Assembly (NCBI GenBank): GCA_934454655.1
Contig: CAKSFK010000005.1
Coordinates: 8,856 to 72,855 of the forward strand
DNA length: 64,000 nt
Source: an uncultured Eubacteriales bacterium
Lineage (GTDB): Bacteria; Bacillota; Clostridia; Oscillospirales; Acutalibacteraceae
Reading direction: 5' to 3'
Below, piece by piece: positions 51,911 through 60,898 of this stretch. The translations under genes were made by a program, and so were the position numbers. The notes beneath the pieces are model-generated. The model saw nothing but the letters and a program-made list of their open reading frames with translations. It had not been told where the DNA came from and searched no databases. How positions within the stretch are numbered: the first letter of the stretch is position 1; each line of letters starts with the position of its first letter.

Positions 51911-52071
51911 GCAGAGTAGACGGTTGAGCGTTAAGTGCTGTCGGGACGGGGAGTTGCCCGACGGACGAAGGATTATCCCGCGGTTCGGCTGTCGCATCCC
52001 GCTGCCGGATAATATCGAAGATAAAAAGAAATCTCCTTATTAACGGTTAAAACGGGTAATAAGGAGGATTT
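51911..52071 (+). ncRNA. Tetrahydrofolate (THF) riboswitch with SD-masking expression platform
   Basis: The aptamer (51911-52004) shows the conserved THF pieces in order: GCAGAGTAGA, GCGTTAAGTG, GACGGGGAGTTG, CGAAGG, CGCGGTT and GCATCCCGCTGC, with GCAG and CTGC closing the outer stem. Downstream, AAATCTCCTTATTA (52029-52042) is complementary to TAATAAGGAGGATTT (52057-52071), which holds the folT ribosome binding site and is followed by T residues. Folate binding would favour masking or termination. The downstream gene encodes a folate transporter S component, which confirms the class. Confidence 0.93.
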
Positions 52072-52075
52072 TTTT

Positions 52076-52615
52076 ATGAAAAAAACATTTGTACAAAAAC
52101 TTTGTCTGTGCGCGCTGCTTGCGGCGTTTTGTTTTGTGCTGGATTACGCCGCGACACTGCTTAACAGCGTAAGCGGCGTTTTAAAGCTACCGCTCGGCGG
52201 TTTGCCGATTATTGTTGCGGCAATTATGTGCGGACCGCTTATGGGTGCCGCCGTGGGGCTTATCGGCACTTTTCTGACTCAGCTTATAACGTACGGGCTT
52301 ACGCCGACAACGGCACTTTGGATATTGCCTGCAGGTGTCAGGGGATTGTGCGCCGGATTACTGTTTATTGCTTTCGGCAAAAGCCTTAAAATACCCGTTT
52401 TAACGGTTGAAACGGTGATAAGCTCGCTTGTTGTTACGGCGCTTAACACGATTGTTATTTACCTTGACAGTGTTATTTACGGCTATTATTCAAAGGCGGT
52501 CGTGTTCGGCGGACTGGCGTTCAGAATTATAAGCGGTGTTATAGCCTCGGTTGTGTTCGCGCTGCTTTTGCCGGCTGTACTGCGTGTGATTGAAAAACAC
52601 AAAAAAACCGCCTGA
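52076..52615 (+). CDS. folT: Folate ECF transporter S component FolT
   Basis: The protein has 179 residues with six hydrophobic helices: a basic N-terminus, then LLAAFCFVLDYAATLLNSVS, LGGLPIIVAAIMCGPLMGA and WILPAGVRGLCAGLLF. It is the substrate-capture subunit of an energy-coupling-factor importer; the shared EcfAA'T module is encoded elsewhere. Substrate assignment to folate rests on the THF riboswitch directly upstream. An ECF thiamine-type S protein would look similar, but thiamine is less likely given the switch. Confidence 0.9.
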   Translation: MKKTFVQKLCLCALLAAFCFVLDYAATLLNSVSGVLKLPLGGLPIIVAAIMCGPLMGAAVGLIGTFLTQLITYGLTPTTALWILPAGVRGLCAGLLFIAFGKSLKIPVLTVETVISSLVVTALNTIVIYLDSVIYGYYSKAVVFGGLAFRIISGVIASVVFALLLPAVLRVIEKHKKTA

Positions 52616-52621
52616 CGGTGT

Positions 52622-53341
52622 TTAAAAACCGCAGGACAGTTTTTTAAGCTCCTCAATTTCACCTTCCGCGGTTTCGGGTGTGTCATCAAGTCTGAACGGA
52701 ATGTTTAGTTCCCTGTATTTATCCCTGCATAATTTGCGAAACGGCAACAGCTCCGTTTCCTTTACGCAGGGGTATTTTTTTGCGGTTTCGTAAAGCCGCA
52801 GCGTGCTTTCGGCGTCGTCGTTAAGCCCTTTAATAATAACACGGCGCAGTCTTGTAGGTATACCGTGCTCGTTTAACAGCTTTAAAAATTCAAGCGGCTT
52901 TTCAATTGAACAGCCGACGTATTCCCTGTACTGTCGGTCATACTGATATTTTAAATCAAGCAGGCAATAGTCCGTAACCTTAAGCAGTTTTAAAATCGAG
53001 CCGTCAATTATACAGCCGCTCGTGTCAAGACAGGTGTGTATACCGTTTTCTTTGCAAAGCCTGAATATCTCCTCGGCAAATTCAGCCTGCTGCAGAGGCT
53101 CCCCGCCCGAAAGTGTTATTCCGCCGTTTTTGCCGAAGTAATCCTTGTATTTAAGTGCCGTTTCCGCTATTTCCCGTGCGGTATATTCTTTTCCGCCGTC
53201 CGTTTTCCACGTTTCGGGGTTGTGGCAGCACGCACAGCGCAGGGGACAGCCCTGTAAAAACGCCACAAACCGCACCCCCGGTCCGTCAAGCGTACCGAGA
53301 GTTTGGAAAGAGCTTATTCTGCCTTTTAATGTTTCAGCCAT
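52622..53341 (-). CDS. pflA: Pyruvate formate-lyase activating enzyme
   Basis: The protein has 239 residues from the ATG at 53341, which overlaps the pflB stop (TGATG). The radical-SAM motif CxxxCxxC appears as GCPLRCACCHNPETW (about residues 31-45), and GGITLSGGEPLQQAEFAEE follows. It uses SAM and a 4Fe-4S cluster to install the glycyl radical on PFL. The extra Cys between the second and third cluster ligands is a minor peculiarity (often Tyr or Val). Confidence 0.95.
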   Translation of the reverse strand: MAETLKGRISSFQTLGTLDGPGVRFVAFLQGCPLRCACCHNPETWKTDGGKEYTAREIAETALKYKDYFGKNGGITLSGGEPLQQAEFAEEIFRLCKENGIHTCLDTSGCIIDGSILKLLKVTDYCLLDLKYQYDRQYREYVGCSIEKPLEFLKLLNEHGIPTRLRRVIIKGLNDDAESTLRLYETAKKYPCVKETELLPFRKLCRDKYRELNIPFRLDDTPETAEGEIEELKKLSCGF

Positions 53342-55569
53342 CACAATGCCTTATGGAAGGTGCGGCTTATAACCTCACGCTGCTGTTCGCGTGACAGCTT
53401 GTGGAAATTAACCGCGTAACCCGATACGCGTATGGTAAGATTAGGGTAGGCGTTCGGGTCGTTGTATGCGGCAATAAGCGTTTCACGGTTAAGAACGTTA
53501 ACGTTTATGTGGTGCGCCTTTTTTGCAAAGTAGCCGTCCAGCACCGAAACCAGATTTTCAATCCGTTCGTCTGCCGTTCTGCCGAGCGTTTCGGGCGTTA
53601 TAGAAAATGTATTGGAAATACCGTCGCGGCAGTCGTCATAGGAAAGCTTTGCAACAGAGTTAAGCGATGCCAACGCTCCGTTTTCCTCACGGTTGTGCAT
53701 GGGGTTGGCACCCGGCGCAAACGGTGCGCCCGCGGGCCTGCCGTCAGGCGTGGCGCCTGTGTGCTTGCCGTACATAACGTTTGAGGTTATCGTAAGCACG
53801 GAAAGCGTGTGTTCCGCTCCGCGGTAAGCGGGGGTTTTTCTGAGTTCGGTTATCATAAGGTGCGTAAGCTCTTTTGCAATACTGTCCACACGGTCGTCGT
53901 CATTGCCGAATTTCGGAAAACCGCCTTCGGTTTTAAAGTCGGTTATATATCCGTTTTCATCCCTTAAGGGTGTCACCCTTGCGTATTTTATTGCCGAAAG
54001 CGAATCTGTTATAACCGAAAGACCCGCAATGCCGAACGCCATAAAACGGTGAACATCGGTATCGTGAAGCGCCATCTGCGATTTTTCGTAGGCATATTTA
54101 TCGTGCATATAGTGTATAACGTTCATTGTGTTAACGTAAAGCCGTGCCAACCAGGAAAGGTATTCCCTGTAACGGGCAAAAACCTTGTCATAGTCAAGCA
54201 CTTCGTCGTCCGTAACGGGCATCTGCGGACCTATGTTTATTCCGCTTGACGTATCGTAACCGCCGTTAAGCGACAAAAGCAACAGCTTTGCCAAATTACA
54301 TCTTGCGCCGAAAAACTGCATCTGCTTGCCGATCTTCATTGCGGAAACACAGCAGGCAATGGCATAGTCGTCGCCGTATATCGGTCTCATAACATCGTCG
54401 TTTTCATACTGTATCGAATCGGTATCGCACGAAACCTTTGCACAGTATTTTTTAAAGCTTTGCGGTAACGCCGCAGACCAAAGCACCGTAAGGTTCGGCT
54501 CGGGGGAAGAGCCTAAGGTGTAAAGCGTGTTTAAAATGCGGTAACTGCTTTTTGTAACAAGGGTTCTGCCGTCCTCTCCCATACCGCCTACGCTTTCGGT
54601 TATCCACATGGGGTCTCCGCCGAAAAGTTCGTTGTATTCGGGTGTACGCAGATGTCTTGCAATGCGGAGCTTCATTACAAAATCGTCTATAAGTTCCTGC
54701 GCCGCGGATTCGGTAAGCTCGCCGTTTCTAAGGTCGCGTTCAATGTAAATATCAAAAAATGTGCTTACCCGTCCCAGCGACATTGCCGCGCCGTTTTGCT
54801 CTTTTATTGCGGCAAGATAACCGAAATACGTCCACTGTATCGCCTCGCGTGCGTTTTTTGCCGGGGCGCTTATGTCATAGCCGTACTGCTGTGCCATTTC
54901 TTTCATAAGCTCCAAAAATTTTATCTGCTTTGCAAGTTCCTCGTCAAGGCAGACCGTGTCGGCATCAAAATTACGGTCGGCAAGGGCGGCTTTGTCTTTT
55001 TTCTTTTCCTCAATAAGTCGGTCAATGCCGTAAAGGGCAACACGGCGGTAATCACCTATGATTCTGCCCCTGCCGTAAGCGTCTGGCAGACCCGTTATTA
55101 TGTGGCAGTGCCGCGCCTTACGCATTTCGTCCGTATATGCTCTGAAAACGCCGTCGTTATGTGTGGTCCTGAATTTAAATTCACGCTCAATGCTGTCGCT
55201 GAGCTTGTAACCGTACGCCTCGCATGCCTGCCTTGCCATACGTATTCCGCCGAACGGGTTAACGCCGCGTTTTAACGGTCGGTTGGTCTGCAAACCCACA
55301 ATTATTTCGTTCTCCCTGTCAATATAACCCGGTGCGTAGCTTGTAAGTGAAGATACGGTTTCCGTGTCAATATCCAGAACTCCGCCGAACTGGCGCTCAA
55401 CCTCAAACAGTGAGTTAAGCTTTTCCATAAGTCCCTTTGTTCGCTTTGTTGCACCGCTTAAAAAGCTTTCGTCACCCCTGTACTCGGTGTAATTTTGCTG
55501 TATAAAATCACGAACATTTATTTCCGTTTCCCACAGACCCTTGTTAAAGGCTCTTTTTTCATCCTTCAT
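53341..55569 (-). CDS. pflB: Pyruvate formate-lyase (formate acetyltransferase)
   Basis: The protein has 742 residues. The active-site Cys pair is in IACCVSAM (about residue 408). The glycyl-radical loop RVSGYAVNFHKLSREQQ lies near the C-terminus (about 713-729). The N-terminal PFL domain shows GRGRIIGDYRRVALYG. It converts pyruvate and CoA to acetyl-CoA and formate under anoxia. It is cotranscribed with pflA. A minus-strand promoter precedes it, and the ATG follows an AGGAG site. Confidence 0.97.
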   Translation of the reverse strand: MKDEKRAFNKGLWETEINVRDFIQQNYTEYRGDESFLSGATKRTKGLMEKLNSLFEVERQFGGVLDIDTETVSSLTSYAPGYIDRENEIIVGLQTNRPLKRGVNPFGGIRMARQACEAYGYKLSDSIEREFKFRTTHNDGVFRAYTDEMRKARHCHIITGLPDAYGRGRIIGDYRRVALYGIDRLIEEKKKDKAALADRNFDADTVCLDEELAKQIKFLELMKEMAQQYGYDISAPAKNAREAIQWTYFGYLAAIKEQNGAAMSLGRVSTFFDIYIERDLRNGELTESAAQELIDDFVMKLRIARHLRTPEYNELFGGDPMWITESVGGMGEDGRTLVTKSSYRILNTLYTLGSSPEPNLTVLWSAALPQSFKKYCAKVSCDTDSIQYENDDVMRPIYGDDYAIACCVSAMKIGKQMQFFGARCNLAKLLLLSLNGGYDTSSGINIGPQMPVTDDEVLDYDKVFARYREYLSWLARLYVNTMNVIHYMHDKYAYEKSQMALHDTDVHRFMAFGIAGLSVITDSLSAIKYARVTPLRDENGYITDFKTEGGFPKFGNDDDRVDSIAKELTHLMITELRKTPAYRGAEHTLSVLTITSNVMYGKHTGATPDGRPAGAPFAPGANPMHNREENGALASLNSVAKLSYDDCRDGISNTFSITPETLGRTADERIENLVSVLDGYFAKKAHHINVNVLNRETLIAAYNDPNAYPNLTIRVSGYAVNFHKLSREQQREVISRTFHKAL

Positions 55570-55599
55570 TTTTTTAGCTCCTATTATAAATATATACCT

Positions 55600-55628
55600 A
55601 TAATACTATATATTGTGCTTTGTGTCAA
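55600..55628 (-). promoter_or_regulatory. Promoter of pflBA
   Basis: On the minus strand TTGACA (55628-55623) and TATTAT (55605-55600) are spaced by 17 bases. Confidence 0.8.
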
Positions 55629-55690
55629 CACCGTATCTATATTTCGATATAATGCAGCTGAAAAATGAAAAAAAATGAAAAAAACTGTGC

Positions 55691-55724
55691 AAAAAAACTA
55701 CCCGACAAAAACGTCAGGTAGTTT
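55691..55724 (-). terminator. Terminator of the dockerin/cohesin operon, displaced by a repeat
   Basis: On the minus strand AAACTACC and GGTAGTTT pair, with a further GAC/GTC pairing inside, followed by TTTTTTTGC. It lies about 260 bases beyond the cohesin gene stop, with repeat sequence in between. Confidence 0.75.
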
Positions 55725-55728
55725 GGGA

Positions 55729-55986
55729 GTGTCAATAAATTTTTTTCCTCCTCCCTACGGCTGGGGTGCGGAGTTGCCGCAGGCAAAATTTGAGGAAGAA
55801 AAACGGCGCAGTTATTATGTACCAAAGGACTTTTAGGACTACCCCTCAGTCACTTGCGGTGACAGCTCCCCTGACAAGGGGAGCGAAGAAGGGTCTTTCC
55901 GGGAAACCGAAATCCGAATATGAATTCCGCATCTCCGTCTGACAGGAAAGGTGAGGAGAAGAAAGTCTTTGAGCTTGTATTCAGGG
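55729..55986. repeat. Interspersed-repeat-like stretch between the cohesin gene and its terminator
   Basis: The segment contains the paired motifs GTCACTTGCGGTGAC and CTCCCCTGACAAGGGGAG (55850-55883), a CCTCAGTC...CTCCCC combination I recognise as common in intergenic repeats of gut Firmicutes. Its first 108 bases form a 35-codon plus-strand frame ending in RRSYYVPKDF with no ribosome binding site. No gene is convincingly present. The rest of the interval 55570-55986 holds only the pflB promoter and the terminator. Confidence 0.55.
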
Positions 55987-57528
55987 TTAATGCTCTGCCT
56001 TACTTTCGGTTTCGTTTTCGTTTTCAAGCGGTTCGGCTGTGTCATCTTCCGTAGTTCCGGGGTCGTTTGCGTCGGTTTCGGTAACGCTGTCAAATCCGAC
56101 GTTCATATCTATTTCATCCCCGTAGTCCTCATATTCATAGTTTTTCTTGGCTTTTACAAAATTAATAACAACCGCAACTATAAGGGCAATAACAACAATA
56201 AGCGCAATTAAAAATCCCAGAACAACTATTTTTGCGTTTGTTGAAAGGGCGGAGAATCTTGCCATAAGCCCGCCGGGTTTAGTTTCGATTTCGTCAGCCA
56301 AAACAAACGCAAACTCCGGGCAGCGCTGGAATGTGCCTTCTTTTACGTCATAGCGGTATGTGCCGAAGCCCGAATCAAAGAAACAGTAGATGTAATAAAA
56401 GTCGGAGTTATCGTCACCCGTCTTTGCATATGCCGAAACATTAAATTCGCCTATCTTTGTGTTTGTTTCGTAATAACCGTCGGGCGCTTTCATATTTTTC
56501 GGTGCGTCGGCAAAAATGTATGTATTGCTCCCGAATACGGCAAATTCAAGCTTTTTAAATTTGTTTGTGCTCTTCTCCAGCGTGTAGGGGGTGTAGGCGT
56601 CGCTGTCGGCGGATTTTAGGTAATAAACGGTGTAATTATCGTTTTTATCCCTTGCAACCGCAACCTCCGTGCCGTTGAAATCCGCTCTTTCAGCGGTAAA
56701 ACCGTTAGGAAGCGAAACCGAGGAAATATCCGTTGCAACGGTGTAGTTAACACCGCCCACGGTGGTTTCGTTTGCAGGCGCAGTCTGCGGTTCGCTGCTT
56801 TCGGGTTCCGAGGAAGCCGCGGCGGCGTTTTCTTCCTGTCTTGTAATTGTTACGGTGTAGACCTTTTGAGCGCCGCTTGCGGCTGTAACCGTGATTTTGC
56901 GGGTGTTTTTGCCCACTTTAAGGGCGTTTTCGCCCTCAACCGCAATCTTTGCGCCGCCGTCTGCGGCGGTAGCGTATATCCTGCATTCGGTCACGTCATA
57001 CGCAACCGTTGCGGTGTAAGATGTCTTGTTTGTGCTGAACCTGGGGGAGAGGGAACCTTTGCTGAGTGAGAGCGATTTAAGGTTTGCGTTGTCAGATTTT
57101 GCGGCGTCGGCAACGACGAGTGCGGCTGACGCGCCGCCCGGGCGTTTTTCACTTGTGCCGGCATACTGTACATCTGTCACCTGAACGGTGCAGGAACCCG
57201 CGGCAATTGCCGTAAAATTAAGCGAACACGATTGTCTTGTTTTTCCAGAAAGGGCGCATACAACTTTAACGGCACCGGCACCGCCCGTCGCGTTCTCTCC
57301 ACCGTCAAATCGCAGTACATCCTGATTGTAATTTAGCATAAACTCCATAGCGTACATACTCTCGGAAGCGGACACCGTAACGGTTACGGTCACGGCGTCA
57401 TTGATTTTCGGCTTATTGTTGCTGAAAGAAAGCGTGGTGCCGTCCGCATAAGCGGTCAGGACGGTGCAGCCGATAAACAAAACCGCGGAAATTATAAGTG
57501 TTAAGGTTCTTTTAAAGACATTTTTCAT
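55987..57528 (-). CDS. Membrane-anchored cohesin-domain surface protein
   Basis: The protein has 513 residues. A signal peptide (1-28) is followed by a cohesin-type domain at about 29-140 (KINDAVTVTVTVSASESMYA, MEFMLNYNQDVLRF). A cadherin-like beta-sandwich comes next at about 148-235 (LKSLSLSKGSLSPRFS, KVYTVTITRQ), then a Ser/Glu/Pro linker and a 170-residue beta-rich region. One transmembrane helix (about 433-460) and an acidic cytoplasmic tail of about 50 residues close the protein. It begins 19 bases after the gene for a dockerin-bearing wall hydrolase, so the pair looks like a receptor and its ligand. Actual binding is inference. Confidence 0.82.
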   Translation of the reverse strand: MKNVFKRTLTLIISAVLFIGCTVLTAYADGTTLSFSNNKPKINDAVTVTVTVSASESMYAMEFMLNYNQDVLRFDGGENATGGAGAVKVVCALSGKTRQSCSLNFTAIAAGSCTVQVTDVQYAGTSEKRPGGASAALVVADAAKSDNANLKSLSLSKGSLSPRFSTNKTSYTATVAYDVTECRIYATAADGGAKIAVEGENALKVGKNTRKITVTAASGAQKVYTVTITRQEENAAAASSEPESSEPQTAPANETTVGGVNYTVATDISSVSLPNGFTAERADFNGTEVAVARDKNDNYTVYYLKSADSDAYTPYTLEKSTNKFKKLEFAVFGSNTYIFADAPKNMKAPDGYYETNTKIGEFNVSAYAKTGDDNSDFYYIYCFFDSGFGTYRYDVKEGTFQRCPEFAFVLADEIETKPGGLMARFSALSTNAKIVVLGFLIALIVVIALIVAVVINFVKAKKNYEYEDYGDEIDMNVGFDSVTETDANDPGTTEDDTAEPLENENETESKAEH

Positions 57529-57547
57529 ATTATTTCTCCGTTCTTTA

Positions 57548-59284
57548 CTAAGAAAGTACTATAAGACCAAGCAAATGACGTTGCACGTTCGCAAGGTCAA
57601 TAAGGGTAATTTTGCCGTCTTTATTTGTATCGCCGCCGATAAATCCGTTGCCTGTTAAGCTGATAAGCCCGAGAAGGTGGCGCTGAATGTTTGCAAGGTC
57701 TATAAGCGTTATTTTTCCGTCGCCGTTTGTATCCCCGGTTCTTACGGTGTTTCCGGGGTCGTCCGTTCCGGGGTTTATTATAACTCCGCCCCCGTTATCG
57801 GCATACAGTTTGCACGCCGCGTTTGCCTTTACGCTTACAACGTAATTCCTTGTGTAGCCTGTCTGGCTTGTAACGGGCAGTATCACCGTGTTCTCCCCGG
57901 GGGACAGGTCAAATACCTTTGCACCGCTGTACGATGCGCCCTCGGGAACCGAGAGTTTAATTATTGTATCGGCCGATATTTCAAGATTGTAGCTATATGT
58001 AAAGCGATCAAACGACGGGGTAAGCCCCTCGACCGCGATAAGATTGAAATAATAGTTGTTTTTGTTGCCGTTTCTCACAGGCTGTTCGGCTCTGCTTTGG
58101 GGCATATCGCGGTAGACCGGAATTAAGAAGTCAAGCGCTGCCGAACCGAGATTTTTGTACGTTTTGGAAACAAAGCTTGCCGATGACGCCGCATTGTGCG
58201 CGGCGGTTGCGTATTGGTGCGATGCATTGCCTTTAACGTTGTAGTTCATATAAAAGTAGGTGTTCTGACCCGCTTTAACATAATCGTTTCCGCAGAACGC
58301 CGCTCCGCCTATTATTGCTTTTGAACGTGTGTTCCAGCCTTGGCTTTTAGCATACGCAATACCGTTCTGTATAGGATTTTCACCGTTTGCCCGTATGTTG
58401 AAGAAATTGTAATAAGGACCTGCAATTATGCCCGAAGTACCGTTTACACCCTGCTCTTGAATAATAGTTCCCGCAAGAACATACGGGTTAACGCCCGAGT
58501 GTTGCGCCGCCGCCATTATAACCTTTATGTAAGAGCCGCCGTAGGCGGTGTCGTTAGGGTCGGAATATCCGCGTTCAAGAAACGTTCCCTTAACAACCTG
58601 CGCCAGTCCCTCTTCGGTCTGGGTCGCGGGGTCGTAATTCTGCTTCATATAAGAGTAAATATATGTGGAATTAAGGAAATTTCGCGGGTCCATATAATAT
58701 TTAATTACCTCGCGCGAAATGTAATGCCAACGCCCCTTTTCCGTTGTTACCCATTTTCCGGAATTCCAGTCAAAAGAGCCTTTGTCCATTGAAAACCAGG
58801 ATTCGCTCTTGTAATCCGTAACCTTTCTTAAAATCTGTTTTTCCGCCGCGTTTTCAAATGAAATATTTATATTGTCGGCGTAAAACCTCCAGTTCGGATA
58901 AATTTTGTGAAGCTCTGTAAGATACGGTCTGTAACTTTCGGGGAATGCGTTAAGCTGTTCCTCAAAGCTTTTGTCGGTTTCGGGCTGAATTATCTTGACG
59001 AAATCGCCGCGTATGTACCCCGTAATACCATTATATGTAATGTTATACCAGGTATAACCGTCAGCCCCTGCCTTTTCGCCGTTGACCGTAACGGTAACGT
59101 TTGAAACCTTGCCGAGGGAGCGGCTTGAGGTGGTGGCGTCCTCTCTTATATTAACGTTTGTTGCGTCAATATAGGCGTAGGTTACAGCCCCGGCTTTAAG
59201 CGAAAGCAAAGAGTTTGCGAATACCGAGGTTATAAGAATAATAAATGATAAAAAAAGGCAGCACATATTTTTTGCCTTTGACAT
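57548..59284 (-). CDS. Dockerin-tagged peptidoglycan hydrolase (N-acetylglucosaminidase type)
   Basis: The protein has 578 residues. A signal peptide (1-33) precedes an SH3b domain (about 35-100; ATNVNIREDATTSSRSLGKV). A GH73/LytD-like glucosaminidase region covers about 105-390, with the likely catalytic Glu in YVLAGTIIQEQGVNG and YYNFFNIRANG. A cadherin-like sandwich follows (about 415-495). A type I dockerin forms the last 62 residues: two calcium loops, GDTNGDGKITLIDLANIQRH and GDTNKDGKITLIDLANVQRH, each followed by LLGL. Dockerins normally dock enzymes onto cohesins; here the cargo is an autolysin and the cohesin is encoded next in the operon. Confidence 0.87.
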   Translation of the reverse strand: MSKAKNMCCLFLSFIILITSVFANSLLSLKAGAVTYAYIDATNVNIREDATTSSRSLGKVSNVTVTVNGEKAGADGYTWYNITYNGITGYIRGDFVKIIQPETDKSFEEQLNAFPESYRPYLTELHKIYPNWRFYADNINISFENAAEKQILRKVTDYKSESWFSMDKGSFDWNSGKWVTTEKGRWHYISREVIKYYMDPRNFLNSTYIYSYMKQNYDPATQTEEGLAQVVKGTFLERGYSDPNDTAYGGSYIKVIMAAAQHSGVNPYVLAGTIIQEQGVNGTSGIIAGPYYNFFNIRANGENPIQNGIAYAKSQGWNTRSKAIIGGAAFCGNDYVKAGQNTYFYMNYNVKGNASHQYATAAHNAASSASFVSKTYKNLGSAALDFLIPVYRDMPQSRAEQPVRNGNKNNYYFNLIAVEGLTPSFDRFTYSYNLEISADTIIKLSVPEGASYSGAKVFDLSPGENTVILPVTSQTGYTRNYVVSVKANAACKLYADNGGGVIINPGTDDPGNTVRTGDTNGDGKITLIDLANIQRHLLGLISLTGNGFIGGDTNKDGKITLIDLANVQRHLLGLIVLS

Positions 59285-59321
59285 AACCGGTATCTCCTTT
59301 TTCCGTCAATATATTCACTTT

Positions 59322-59350
59322 ATTATATAATTTTCGCTTTATTATGTCAA
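59322..59350 (-). promoter_or_regulatory. Promoter of the dockerin/cohesin operon
   Basis: On the minus strand TTGACA (59350-59345) and TATAAT (59327-59322) are perfect hexamers with 17 bases between them, 37 bases before the start codon. Confidence 0.88.
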
Positions 59351-59361
59351 CCTTTTACGCA

Positions 59362-59399
59362 AAAAAATCCTGTTTTACGACAGTAAAACAGGATTTTTT
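59362..59399 (-). terminator. Terminator after malQ
   Basis: A symmetric hairpin: TCCTGTTTTAC and GTAAAACAGGA pair around GACA with A and T runs at the outer ends. It ends the maltodextrin operon on the minus strand. Confidence 0.9.
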
Positions 59400-59410
59400 A
59401 GTGTAATCCG

Positions 59411-60898
59411 TCAATTGCGCCCGTCCGAAAGCCTTAAAACGGTTTTTGAAAGACTGTCGGTAAGGTCGTCGCGCCCGAAGCGCCATTCCCAGTTGCCGTC
59501 CGGCTGACCGGGAGTGTTCAGCCTGTCGGCGGAGTCAAGCTGCAAATAGTCCTGCAGCGGAATAATGACCGTTCCGGCTTTTGATTTCATTCCGTAGGAT
59601 ATAAGGCTGTAAACGGCAGAACCGCTTTTATCCGGCGGAACCAAGCGCGAAAACATTATTCTCTCCTTTTCGGAAAGCTTTTCAAACCAGCCTCGCGTGG
59701 TGTCGTTATCGTGCGTGCCTGTGTAGCATACGCAATTGCGGTTATAGTTTTTGGGCAGAAACGGGTTGTTAAGGTCGCTGTCAAACGCAAATTGGAGTAC
59801 CTTCATATTGGGAAATCCCGTGTTCTCAATAAGCTTTTTAACCTCAGGCGTGTCGCCGCCCAGATCCTCTGCAATTATTTCCGCGTTAAGATTTTTTCCC
59901 GCGCTGTTCCAAAACGGCATTCCAACGCCCTTCTCCCACTTGCCGCTTTTGGCGTTTTGCGCCCCGTAGGGAACGGTGTAATAGTCGGCAAATGCGCGGA
60001 AATGGTCTATTCTTATAACATCGTAAAGCTTTGCGTTGTGGCAAAGCCTTCTGCGCCACCAGGAATATCCGTTGGCTTTTTGGTAATCCCAGTCATATAT
60101 AGGGTTTCCCCACAGCTGACCGTCGCTTGAAAAAATATCGGGCGGAACTCCCGCAACAAGCACGGGCGTCATATCGCGCCCCAACTTAAAGCCTTCCGGG
60201 TCGCTCCATACGTCGGCGCTTTCAAACTGCACGTAAAATGGTATATCTCCTATGATTTTAACGCCGTTTTCGTTTGCGTATTCCTTAAGGCGAAAGTATT
60301 GGCTGAAAAAGAAAAACTGCGTCACTTTGTAAAAAAGTATCTCTTCGGGGTGCATTTCCTTAAATTCTTCCAGCTTATCGGGCAAACGGTATTTGTAACC
60401 GTCCTCAAGCTCGGTAAAGCTTTTTTTGCGGTATACGTCCTTTAATGCCATAAACAGGGCGTAATCGTCCAGCCAGCAGCTGTTTTCCCGCAGAAACGCC
60501 CTAAACTCACGCGATCTAACATCAAAATTATCCGCCGCGCGTTTTATAAGCGGCAGTTTAAATTGCCTTGCGGCGCGGTAATCGGCATTTTTCGGGAACG
60601 TAATGTCGGTCTTTAGGTCGTCGGGGCTTAAAAGCCCGTCGCGCACGAGGTCTTCAAGGTCGATAAACAGTATTTCGCCCGCAAACGCGCTTTGCGAGCT
60701 GTAAGGCGAATTACCCTTGCCGACAGGGCAGAGGGGGAGAATCTGCCAGTAACGCTGTCCGCTTTTTTTAAGAAAATCGACAAAGCGGAAGGCGTCGGTC
60801 CCGAACGAGCCGACGCCGTAATCCGACGGCAGAGAGGTTATGTGAAGCAGTATCCCGCTTTCCCGCCTTAATTTAACACCGTTATCCCTTAACAGCAC
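59411..60898 (-). CDS. malQ: 4-alpha-glucanotransferase (amylomaltase)
   Basis: The protein has 495 residues from the GTG at 60898, nine bases after AAGGGG; a TTG nine bases upstream is less well placed. GH77 features are clear: SGILLHITSLPSDYGVGSFG at the start, GDIPFYVQFESADVWSDPE, the nucleophile region YDVIRIDHFRAFADYY, IIAEDLGGDTPEV (general acid Glu) and CYTGTHDNDTTRGW. It rearranges alpha-1,4-glucans from imported maltodextrins. It overlaps the upstream permease gene by 17 bases. Confidence 0.96.
   Translation of the reverse strand: MLLRDNGVKLRRESGILLHITSLPSDYGVGSFGTDAFRFVDFLKKSGQRYWQILPLCPVGKGNSPYSSQSAFAGEILFIDLEDLVRDGLLSPDDLKTDITFPKNADYRAARQFKLPLIKRAADNFDVRSREFRAFLRENSCWLDDYALFMALKDVYRKKSFTELEDGYKYRLPDKLEEFKEMHPEEILFYKVTQFFFFSQYFRLKEYANENGVKIIGDIPFYVQFESADVWSDPEGFKLGRDMTPVLVAGVPPDIFSSDGQLWGNPIYDWDYQKANGYSWWRRRLCHNAKLYDVIRIDHFRAFADYYTVPYGAQNAKSGKWEKGVGMPFWNSAGKNLNAEIIAEDLGGDTPEVKKLIENTGFPNMKVLQFAFDSDLNNPFLPKNYNRNCVCYTGTHDNDTTRGWFEKLSEKERIMFSRLVPPDKSGSAVYSLISYGMKSKAGTVIIPLQDYLQLDSADRLNTPGQPDGNWEWRFGRDDLTDSLSKTVLRLSDGRN

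Noticed and set aside
54652..55275. A 207-codon plus-strand frame opposite pflB
   Set aside because: It lies wholly within the well-conserved pflB coding sequence and shows no motif or start signal.
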